A stretch of DNA of 64,000 bases from Cololabis saira. Lineage: Eukaryota > Chordata > Actinopteri > Beloniformes > Belonidae. The notes under the pieces were generated by a model. That model ran no database searches. It worked only from the letters and a program-made list of their open reading frames with translations, and was not told the DNA's origin. A program made the translations under genes and the position numbers. Position 1 is the stretch's first letter; each line of letters begins with the position of its first letter. Positions 24,801 to 36,800 of this stretch are shown in pieces. The stretch covers positions 25,086,517 to 25,150,516 of the forward strand of contig NC_084587.1 in the NCBI RefSeq assembly GCF_033807715.1, read 5' to 3'.

Positions 24801-27800
24801 CAGTGAATCGGCCAATCCAGGAAGTTTTGTGAGCTCCATCGCAGCCGTCAGCCAGTCCTCTGTTTTCTATCAAATAAAAGGCGGCAATATCGACAGCGCT
24901 TTTGATATAAATCCAAACTCTGGAGTGGTTGTAACGCAGCAAACTTTAGATTATGAAACCATTCCCCAGTACAAGCTTATCATCCAGGGCACCAACATGG
25001 CTGGACTCGCCAGCAATGCCACACTTCTCATTCATCTAAAAGACGAAAATGACAATCCTCCAGTCTTTATCCAGAGGGAATTCAGGGGAGTGATAAGCGA
25101 GTCGGCCCCCATCAACAGTGTTGTTCTGACCCACGAAAACACCCCTTTTGTCATTCATGCCTCTGATGCTGACTGTGACCAGAATGCCAGGCTCATTTAT
25201 CAAATCGTAGAACCTTTTGCTCTTAACTATTTCGCCATTGACTCAAGCACTGGGGCCATCAGAACCACAACAGCTTTGGATTACGAGCAGAAGACTGTTT
25301 TCCACTTCTCCGTTCAGGTCCACGATCTCGGGATGCCACGACTGTTTGCAGAGACGGCGGCCAACGTGACCATTGAGGTCATCGACGTTAACGACTGCTC
25401 GCCCGTTTTCAGTCAAGAGCTGTACGAGGCAGCAGTCATTGTCCCAACATACAAAGGTGTTGAAGTTATTCAAGTCAACGCAACAGACTCAGACTCTGGG
25501 CCCAACTCCAAGCTTCTCTTCTCCATCTCCGAGGGGAATATCGGGGATAAATTCAAGATGGATCCAGTGACAGGGATTATTTCAATACAGAACGTCACGC
25601 AGCTCAGGAGCAGATATGAATTGAAGGTTCGAGTTTCTGACGGCAGGTTTGCCTCCATCGCTGGGGTGAAGATCAGTGTGAAGGAAAACAAGGAGAGCAA
25701 GGTGAAGTTCACCCAGGAGTCCTACAAAGCTTACGTCCAAGAAAATTCTTCGGACAGGAAAACACTGGCAGTCGTCGCTGCCGTTGGGAACCAAGTGAAT
25801 GAGCCTTTGTTCTACAGAATTTTGAACCCAGACAGCAGGTTTAAAATCAGCCGCACATCCGGGGTTGTATCAAGCACTGGGATCCCGTTTGATCGTGAAG
25901 AACAGGACACGTACGATATTGTTGTTGAGGTCTCAGGAGAAGACAAAGATAAAGATCCAGCTCATGTTTTAGTAACTGTGGTTGTGGAAGATGTAAATGA
26001 CAATAAGCCTATGTTTGTCAACCTTCCATATCACGGCCTGGTTCAGAAGGACGCAGAGGAAGGCCAGGTTATCCGACAGGTTGCAGCAGTGGACAAAGAT
26101 GCAGGTTCAAATGCAGATATAAGTTATTACGTAAAAGAGCATCAGGAGAACTTTGCAATCAGCCCTTCCGGTGAAATCTCGCTCAAAAAGAAGTTTGAGA
26201 AAGACTCTCTCAACAAAGACTTTGTCATAGTCATAGTGGCAAGGGATAATGGAGAACCGCCTCTCTCAGCAGAAGCAGAAGTGCCAGTAAGAGTGGTGAA
26301 CAAAGCAGTGCCTGTGTTTGAAAGGTCCTTTTACAGCATTGAAATCCCTGAAAACATTCAGCTGCACTCCCCTGTGCTCCATGTGCAGGCCAATGATTCC
26401 GAAGGCCCCCGTATTGTGTACACCATCTCCGAGGGAGATCCTTTCAAACAGTTCTCGATTGACTTCAACACAGGAGTCATTCATGTAATTCGACCTTTGG
26501 ACTTTGAGAAACATCCCGCCTATAAGTTAAACGTACGAGCCACAGACTCCCTGACTGGAGCACACTCTGAGGTGTTTGTTGATATCATACTGGAGGACGT
26601 GAACGACAATGCCCCCGTTTTCCTGTCAAGGGCCTACTATGCCAATATTTCCGAGGCCTCCGTCATTGGCACATCTATTTTGCAGGTGCGTGCAAAAGAT
26701 TCTGACACTGGCAGTAACCAAGAAGTATTCTTTCAGCTAGTTGAGGAACAGGGGAAGAGTTCCGATTATTTTACCATCGACCGTGATTCAGGAGTAATCT
26801 CTACAGCTCAGGCTCTTGACTATGAAGAGACCCAGCAGCACAGATTGAGAGTCCGAGCAGTGGATTTGGGAATTCCAGCCCTTTCCAGTGACGTCGTTGT
26901 GACGATAGATGTGACTGACCTGAATGACAATGCTCCCATGTTTACAGAGCACACTTACACAACCACTATCAGCGAATTAGCCCCCCGTGGACACTTCATC
27001 AGCCAAGTCCAGGCATCTGATGCCGACAGCTCAGATGCAGACAAGTTGGAGTTCTCAATCTTATCTGGAAACGAAGAGCAGAACTTCGCCATCAACAAAC
27101 TAACTGGTGCCATCACTGTTTCAAACCACCGCCGGCCACACATGCAGCCTTTTTACAACCTGAATGTGTCAGTGTCTGACGGTGTGTTCAGGAGCTCGGC
27201 CCTCGTCACGGTAATAGTCGTTGGTGCCAACTTCCACAATCCCACTTTCTCCCAGACGGATTATTTAGTAGAGCTTGTTGAGAACTCACCTGTGGGGACC
27301 TTGGTAGCAGAAGCACAGGCAACAGATGAAGATGAAGGCATTTATGGCCAAATAACATACCACATTGTCAACGACTTTGCTAAAGACAAGTTCTCCATCA
27401 ATGAAAAAGGAGAGATTTTCACCCTTGAAAGCCTCGATCGTGAAAAAAACGATGAAAAGGTTATTCCCATCTCCCTGATAGCTAAAGATGGCGGTGGAAA
27501 AGTTGGGTTTTGTATCATCAATGTCATTGTCACAGATGCCAATGATAATGCTCCACAATTCAGAGCAGTTGAATACAAAGCTACCGTTGCCTCAGATGTC
27601 CCAAGGGGAACCTCTGTGCTTAAAATTGCTGCTTCTGACATGGACGAGGGAAGTAATGCAGACATCGAGTATTCACTGGAAGCAGATGTGGAAAATGTGG
27701 TGGAGAATTTTGAAATCCATAAAACCTCTGGGGTTATTGTTACCAAAGAAAGCCTTATTGGACTTGAAAATGAGCTCTACGCATTCTTTGTGAGAGCAAA

Positions 27801-30800
27801 GGATACTGGGAATCCACCCAAGCATTCAGTTGTCCAGGTTTACATCAGGATCGTCTCATCAGAGACATTAATTCCCAAATTTGCCGAACCATATTACCGT
27901 CACACTGTTGCAGAGGACCTTGCCATCGGCACAGAGATAGATGTGATTCAGGCTGGAGGCAAGCAACCGCTCCTTTACAGCCTCGTGAAAGGCGACACTC
28001 CCGAGAGCAATGGGGATGAAGTGTTTGTTGTAGACAGAGACAGTGGGGCCTTGAAGCTGCAGAAGAGCCTTGACCATGAGACAACCAAATGGTATCAACT
28101 CAGTTTGATTGCAGAAGCCAAATATGAGAATCATGAGATCATTTCCTCTGTAAATGTAAACATCCAAGTTAAAGATGTCAATGACAACAAGCCGCTTTTT
28201 GAGGCCGACCCGTATGAAGCCTTGATTGTTGAAAACCTCCCAAGTGGGACTCAAGTCATTCAAGTGAAAGCCACCGACCTCGACTCGGGAACCAACGGCA
28301 ACGTCGTGTACAGCCTGGACCCCAAGCAGGACTCGCAGGAAATATCGGAGCTGTTTGCAGTCAACAGTGAAACAGGATGGGTGACCACCTTAAAAGAGCT
28401 TGACCGTGAACAAACGGCCAAATACAAAATCGCCGTCCTCGCCACTGACCAAGGCGAGGCGGTTCAACACGTAACCGGCACCACGGTGGAGGTAACGGTG
28501 GCCGACGTGAATGACAACCCCCCGCGTTTCACTGCAGAGATCTACAAGGGAACAGTCAGTGAAGACGACCCGCCCCCCAGCGGCGTGATTGCCATCCTCA
28601 GCACCACAGATGACGATTCTGAAGACATTAACAAACAAGTGAACTACTTTATCACGGGTGGGTTTTTTAACTTTTATTAAACAAATAGTTAGCCCAGATT
28701 TTACTCTACTTATTTGTGTAACAGCTTTCCAGATGCAGAGCGGAGGCAAGGATGATCAACTTATTCTACTTGATTAACATGATGATAAGATCTCATGCAT
28801 CAAACATAACAAAGCTCTATTATATCAGTCTTGCTTAATCTGCTCAAGATGTAGGCAAATATACAAGCCATTATATTTCAATCATGCCTTTAAATAGAGG
28901 AAAATTCCAATTAGCATGTGTGGAAAACTGGAACTATCAAGAGGAAATAAGAATAGGCAATATTATTGTTTTATGGATGCTTGTTGTTCATGGTTTACAG
29001 GAATTCTTGTGTACCAGCGCTGTGTGCTTTAGAAGTGACAGTTTGATTACTTCACTGATTGTTTGATTGATTGATTGATTGATTGAGTAATTGGTGGTTG
29101 AATTGTTAGAGAACAGAGCTTTAAAACTACTCAGGCTGCCTCTTGCTTCCGTTTTTTTTATTCGTACTATAATGATTTATTTATGTATCTATTTTGATAC
29201 GCAGGAGGAGACCCACTCGGCCAGTTTGCCATCGAACATATCCAGAATGAATGGAAGGTGTCTGTCAGGAAACCTTTGGACCGTGAAGTGAGAGACAATT
29301 ATCTCCTCAACATTACTGCCAGTGACGGCATCTTCACAGCCAAGGCTGTGGTGGAGGTCAAGGTGCTCGACGCCAATGACAACGACCCAGTATGCGAACA
29401 GGTACTTGGTTATAATTTCAGTACATTTCTTTTTTTGTGCTACTTTCTTCCTGGCATTCCCTTTAATCATTCCTATTCTTCCAATTTCCCTGCTACACTA
29501 TCTGTCCTCCAGTCCCTCTACAGTGAAAGCGTCCCCGAGGACTCCGCAAGCGGCAGGCTCATCTTGCAGGTCTCTGCCACAGACGCTGACATCCGTTCAA
29601 ACGCCCAAATCTCCTACGAGCTCCAGGGAGTTGGATCCGAATTGTTCATCATTGACTCCGAGACAGGTGTGTTTCCATGCAGTTTAACCGGCGCTTTTTC
29701 AAATGTTCAACAGTAAGAATAGCAGTAACCGTTTGGTGTTTAGTGCAAAGAGGGAAAACGTGTCTCTACTTGAAATGTTTTTTGAATGAAGAGTTTGTTT
29801 TTTTTTTGCTTTTCGCAAGCCTTTTGGGATTTCACTCAATCTGTGCTGGATGTTACTGGGATTATTGGGGAGCAGCATGTGGGACACTGGTGTTAAAGCC
29901 TGTCGTGAAGTGCTCCTGGCCCTCAGCCCTCAGGCGCAAAAATCAAAAAGGCTGCGCGGCATGACAGCGCTTTTACATTCTACATGAGAATTGTGATCCC
30001 TCTGCAGAATGTTTTTGCTTACTTTGTTGGTTTTATCTTTTCCTTTTTTTTGCATGTATTTGAGTGAGTTTCTCCATATGAGAATTGTTGTCAGCCAGAG
30101 AGAAGCTGAAAGATTTACCCAGTTATTTACTTATTCTTTTTTCTTTTTTTTTTAAAGAGCCAAGAACATTTCCCTGCAGGGCAGCCGAAAGCCTCACAGT
30201 AGCGTTAAAGCACACAGTCTCACACTTTTATTGAATTAATGGCTGCTTTACTACATGCCTGCAAATTATTTCCCCCGGGAGATGCTTTAAATCAGACATT
30301 TCATGCGACTGCTAAGATGAAGAAAGAAGACTGAAAACTCAACACAATCCCACTTGATCAAACCCCATCCACCTTCTTAATTAATGCAAAATAAAAACAC
30401 TGGAAAGACTAAACCAGTAGATTATAAACTAAGCTGGCAGTTTTTCGCAGCTACAGAGCACATCTGCTCTTATATCAAAATAAATCAAATAAAATAAGGC
30501 ACAATATTGCAAAGCTGTTTATTTGGCAGCACTCTGTACTGAGTTTCCAGCAGCAGCGCTACTGCGATGGAGTAGGAATGATTCTTTTTTTTTAGTGTGG
30601 ACAAGTGGGAGTGTTGCTGATTAGGACCGCCAAGAGGCTCTGGAGTTTTCCAAAGATGTTGTGGTAATGTTGGCTGCCTCACTTCCCAGGACACTTACAA
30701 GCTGCTCTAGGCTGCCAACTCTGATGGTTTCCGTCATCGCCCCTCTCTCTTTGCCTTTTTCTACCCCCTCTTGTGCATCAATTACTTATTCATTCCCCTC

Positions 30801-33800
30801 TCTTCTCTTGTGAAAGCCATTAGTTTGGAAGTTTTTTATGTGGTTAATCAGCACTGGATAAGGCAGTGCACAGGCGACTACATCATGGTTTGTTCTTAAA
30901 CTATTTTGACGTATTGGCTACAAGCACATATCTGAGCTATATGAACATTTATGTCATCACTTCAGGGGAACTGAAGACCTTGCATCCCCTGGACCGCGAG
31001 GAACAGGAAGAGCACAGGTTCAAAATGCGAGCAGTGGACGGAGGAGGGCGGTACTGCGAAGCTGACATTCACATAACGGTCGAGGACGTCAATGACAACC
31101 CTCCGCAGTTCTCATCCGATCCCTACACCATCACCGTCTTTGAGAACACAGAGACGGGCACATTTGTTGCAAAACTGCTGGCAAACGACATTGACGCTGG
31201 TGAGAGTTTTTCTTTTTAAGTACAACTTTTACATGACTATGCACTCCTGTGAGAAACTAAATGAGACATTACCTCTTACACAGGATTTTCCATCATTTAT
31301 TTTATAGTTTGTTTCACGTTGGAAGTCAGCCAGAGGCCCGTTAGAGAAATTGGACAGCTGGATTGCTGTTGCTTTGCATTTTCTTTCAGCTGAGTTTATA
31401 TTTGTAGATTTACTTTATCGATTAACCTTTCATTTACAAAGCTGATTACTAATGGACTCCAATAGGTGGACTGACTCTTTGGCAAACCTCTGGGTCTGCC
31501 AAACTTGACATTTTTTGGGTTGAGCAGGTGCCCCCTGTTTGGAGAAAAACAGGTTATTGTGCAGCCGTTACCCGTTGCTGCATCTCTGCCCCATTTTCTG
31601 GCTCAATAAAAACCATTAAAGCATTAAAAATAAGAAAAAAAAGACATTGTCAGTTATACAAGGGGTCCCCGTAAAACAAAGCTTGGTTACTCATTTCTTT
31701 TTTTTTTTTATCAACTAACTGTTTATTTGCTGGATTAAAGTAGCATTTACGGGGCTCATGTTAAGCTGAACCGACTTTCGTTTCATGAGCTGGTTTGAAG
31801 CTCTGTATCCAGCTCAGGTTTTAGTCTTCACACTTGACTGATTTTAGAACAAGAAGCCGGTGAAAATGCTTTTTAACAAGAATGAAAACGTATCCCAGGC
31901 AAAAGTCAGCATATTCATGTTCATTGATCCATGAAGAAGACCTGATCGCTAGTTCTTCCGAATTCAGTTTAAAGATTTAGAAAGAACAAAAGCCACCACC
32001 CATATTCTCCTTCTCTTTAAATGAGTATTGGTCCCTGTTACCACACGCTGGGTCAACATGCTGAGAGGTAAACAGCTCTGTTCAACACATTTTTTTGGTG
32101 AATGGTCAATTAGGTAAATGATTGTTATTCAGAAACAATGCAGTTCAACCCTTTAACCCTCTTTGTGAAACTTTTACATATAAACAAACATTTTCTACAT
32201 TCAAGAACTAGTCAACACAAAGCTAATTAAGCCTGCGGCATCAGGTTAATCTGTGTTGTGATGTGTAACAGAGTGGCAGGTGTCTTTGGGAAACAAGTCT
32301 CGGGGGTTACAGCTATTTCAGTCTTTATTTTACTAGTATTCTTCTGCTTGAGGAGTTTTTAATCCTTTTTAGGATTTTAGAGGCTCTAAAATAAAGCACC
32401 TTGAATTGCCTTGTAGCTGAAATGTGCTGTATAAATCAACTTTCCATGCCTTGCCTATTGAATATTGCTCTGAAATAATAAGAGTGATTTGTTAGATTGA
32501 CCTTAGAGACACTGAAAACTCTCAGGTATATTTGTTTTTGACTCAGATTTATACGGGACTGTAAAAAGTTAATGGTTAAACAGATGCTTGTGAAAAGCTA
32601 ACGGCAACCCAAATGCATTCCTCCTGTTCACAATAAAACACTGCGGTCTGGTGATTCGGGAGTAAATCTTCCAAGTCTTTAGCATTAAGGCCTTTGCATA
32701 TTTATCTTGGCTCTGTGCTGACACACTATGCTCACATTATCTTTTCACTGTGGAGCTGCTTCACACTAACTGGAGAGAGGGAAGGATAACAAATGTGAAA
32801 TTTTATGAATGATCAACCTCTCAAATTAAAAGCTCCTTTACAGTCTAATGAAATTCCTCTCCCTTAAAGCTGAATTCTCAAAAGGGATTATTGCAATTTT
32901 CCATTTCCCTGGCACAAAACCACAGGGCCACATGTTTATCTCAGGCATCTCCTCCTTTCAGCAAACATTGCCAATCAGTAAGACGCTCACACATGGAAAT
33001 GTCTGAGGGCTTAAACTATGTCATTTTAGTAATTGGACTACTTGAGATTTTTTTCCCCCTAAGACACTGGTGGGCCTGCTGTTCCACACTGCACTCCTGA
33101 GTTTAGTGAACCAGAACATCTTCGCTTGAAGAGCCATTTCAGATGATAGGGAGGGCGCGACTGAAAGCCTTCTAAAATTGTTATTAGAAAGTTATAAAAG
33201 TTGATTTGATTTTCATCAACCGAGAGCGAGTTTCTGCTGGTCTGGTCTGTTACCATAAACCCACCACCAGCTCCGAACACGGGTGGTTATTTCTTCACGA
33301 GGGTCGAGGAGTTGGTGCTATTGTAACACCTTTTTTTCTGGTCTGGAGCTACTCAGAGATGAAACAGAAAGAAAGGGGTTTAAGTTAGAAATTGGCCCCG
33401 ATGTAAATCTGGAAGTCCTTTTCTGGAAGAGATGCTTTACAGAGGGACGTCATATGTTTTTTCAAAGGATCTTCACAACTTCCTGAGGTCTTAATGAAAC
33501 ATCTGTGACATATTTGACACAATTATTTGGGGTGAAGATCCAATGAGAAGCGGTATAACAGCTTCCTTTTCAACCCTGTCTTTACAGCTCCGTTTATAGC
33601 CGCTGGTTTTTGGGGGCGGAGCCAGATGTTTGAGTCCACACTTGTGTTTGGTGTGACTCTTTAGAGATCACGGCCTTGTCTGAGGCACCGCAAATGATGT
33701 GGAGTTGAATGGAGATAAAGTTGGTGAGACTGGATAATTGTACCCTGACCAGGGTCCATGATGCAACAGCCCTGAAAGTCTGAACAGCTCACTGAATGCA

Positions 33801-36800
33801 AAATGTTCACACCAAGTCTGCCCAACACAAAGCAATAGGGCTGTAATATGCATGAGTTTTTTTAGCTGCTAGGAATTTCAAACACCCAAATAAATGGTCT
33901 CAAGCAGAGAAAAAGGGATGTTTTCACAGTGTGTCCCCTTTAAATGGGGACATATGTGCTCTGCTGGCTCCAAATGAGCTTTTAATTTTAAATATCAGGG
34001 GCAAGCGCTTTTAAGAAAGGCCACAGAAAACAAGGTGCACCCTACAGTTAAGCTGGAAGAAATAATTAGTAGTCACTGTGAGTGGAAGCGGGGAGGGATT
34101 TCGTCAGTATTTTTCCCACACATGTGGATATGCACTTATCAAGATGCTATTTTCCCTGCTTTGTTTCAAGCCTGGAGCACATCCAGCTGGTCCTGAAGAA
34201 ACAGGCAGCATGCTCAAAAAGTAGGCAATTTAGGTTTGACCAAGTGAACCCGTTCTTCAATCAGCTGTCTTTGCAGCCAACCATCACATTTCAAAACCTG
34301 ATGTAACCGTCCTGTTGAGGGAGAAAAAAACCAGCCCATATTTTCTGCATATTTCAAAGTGGACTCATTTTTTCATTGCTTGCTGTGCGCCACAGCCTCT
34401 ATGATCGCACAGCGATGTCTGACACTCACCCACATAGCCCCTCGCCGTTTCAGCCTTCAGTTACAATCTCTGAGCAGCAGCACTTATCAGCGTGGAGTGA
34501 TTATGAACCAGACGGAGGAACCGAACCAGACTGCTGCCCTTTTGATCTGTGATAAACTTCTAAATTCCTTCTCTGATTCTACCTCGTCCTTTATCACATA
34601 TCGAAAGAGCGGCCCACTAGCCTATGAAATGAAATCCACCTGTGATGAAGATTAGTTTGCAGTTATCAAATTTACTTGACATTACAAGCATTGATGGAGG
34701 TCCTCAACAGCGATGGTGGATGGTTGAAGGCTGCGTGAAGTCTGAATCACAAAATTACCCCCCTGAATAATGTTGCAATGCAAAAAATAGTACTTTTTCA
34801 TTCAGACCAGGAATAAAATTCAATATGTACGTACCTGTGCTTTACTATATTTTCAGCTGTTAATTTTTTCCCGTTATATATTGAAGCCTTTACCTTACTT
34901 AATGTTTCTAACAGCTTCTGTTACAATACTTTTCGAAAGATGATTTAAAGATATGGCCTTCTAAAGACTGTGTTTTATTCTAGTAGAGCCAGTGCTTTAA
35001 GTGGACAAAAATAAGTGCCGGTACTCCCCTTATTCAACTGATGTCAGGTAAATTAGGCAGTGGGTAACAGCAGATTATTAAGTGATATATTTAAATACTA
35101 GGACATGATCCTGATTTTTAAAAAGAAATTTGTTTTATTGAATTTTCCAAACAAATTATGTGTACACAAGAAAACGCTCACATTCACTGGTAGACAGTAC
35201 TCGAGTTGTAAAAAAAAGTCAGGGGGGATTTTATCATATGGGGACAGATAATTTGTGCTGATTACAAATAATATAATATATTACAAATAATAACACTGAC
35301 CAAAACACCTGCAGAAATACTGCAGGAATGACATAGCAGCAGTTAAATGCAGCCTTCTGTAAGCTTTAAATATCCACTGGGCTTACATCTAATACATCAA
35401 AACACAACAATAAAAAACAGTTTTCTGAACTTATCAATATGACTCTGTCCTTCACAGGATAAGTAAAATGGATCACTGCAAAAACTCAAAATCTTAACAA
35501 GAATATTTGTCTTATTTCTAGTTAAAATGTCTCATTTTAGTAAAAAAAATCTCATTACACTTAAAACAAGACTCATCACTGGAAAAAACAACAATTTTAA
35601 CTTGTTTCAAGTAGATTTTCACTTGAAATAAGTAGAAAAATCTGCCAGTGGAACAAGATTTTTTTTCTTGTAATGAGAAGATAAATCTTGTCCCACTGGC
35701 AGATTTTTCTACTTATTTCAAGTGAAAATTTACTTGAAACAGGTGAAAATTGTCAAATAAGTTATTTTTCTGTTGTTATTGTTCTGGTGATGACTCTAAA
35801 TGTTGAAATAGCAGTAAAACCACATTCATTGATGAAATGACATAAGGGATGGAAAGGAGGGATGGCAGTTTTACAGGGGGGATGATTTTGACCGTTTTTA
35901 TTTCAGGAGGGATGCCATCCCTCCTCATCCCCCCTCATCCCCCCTCATCTCCAGTACTGCTGGTATACACAGCAATGTATGGACAGCTTTTAGCAGAGGC
36001 TTCAGAGCTTCTGGTGTCCGGGATCCCCTCAGCTCCTTGTATTCCCCAAATCCTTGAATACTTCTCCTCCTCTCGACTCGCGGGCCCTCCGTAAACTGAT
36101 TTATGGTTCCGCGTTACACCAACCCAGAGCCTACGCCGTAGGGTACGCAGCCTACCCTTGCGTCGATTTAGCGCGGAACCATAAATCAGGCTTTACGAGT
36201 GAACGTCTCACGAGGGGCAGTCGCGTTGCGACGCCACTGTAGCCAAATCGCAAGGAGAGAACAGAGTACTGTGAGCTCATGAGAAGTCCCGGTATGCCGT
36301 AAAAAGTCCCGGTACGCCAGAGGCTAATATTGAGAAGTGGGGGTACTCCGTACCGGTGCGTACCGGCCCACTTAAAGCACTGAGTAGAGCTGATATTCTT
36401 GATGTTATTTTTAGTGCTGTCAGGCGATTAAAAAAATGTGTGTAATTAATTACAGGATTTAGAATTAATTAATCTAATTAATCACATTTTAATCTCATAT
36501 CTGCTAAAGGTCCCCAAACAAAGAATTCAAATTCTAGGACAATGCAAAATTGCAGTGCATGACTAATCAATTGAATACACTAAGAAGATAAGATTTGAAA
36601 TCCACATTTTTATTGGTGATGTGTGTTTCATAAATTAAATTCAAAAGAAAAAGCTCAAGCACATCAGCAAACCAATTAGGCCAGGTGCATTATTCAAAAA
36701 TGCAATGCAAATACAGTTAAATAAATACAATTCAGAAATAAAATAAGGCTGAGTCTCAAATAGGCACTTAAGCAGACTCTCAATTCAAAATTAAAACTAA

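Larger units (their letters stand above)
34990..36382. mobile_element. hAT-type non-autonomous transposon
   Basis: Perfect 15-bp terminal inverted repeats (CAGTGCTTTAAGTGG at 34990-35004, its reverse complement at 36368-36382). The element is flanked by an exact 8-bp direct repeat AGTAGAGC (34982-34989 and 36383-36390), the hallmark of hAT insertion. The interior (1,393 bp) has no transposase frame but carries other repeats: a fold-back element at 35474-35760 and a small MITE at 36096-36189. The exact duplication suggests a fairly recent insertion. Confidence 0.85.

Noticed and set aside
24502..28749. Several antisense open frames opposite the giant fat1 exon
   Set aside because: They mirror the codon structure of a strong sense coding exon and have no domains of their own.
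33934..33951. End of another TTAA element (GTCCCCTTTAAATGGGGAC)
   Set aside because: Suggestive palindromic TTAA context, but no partner end could be located.
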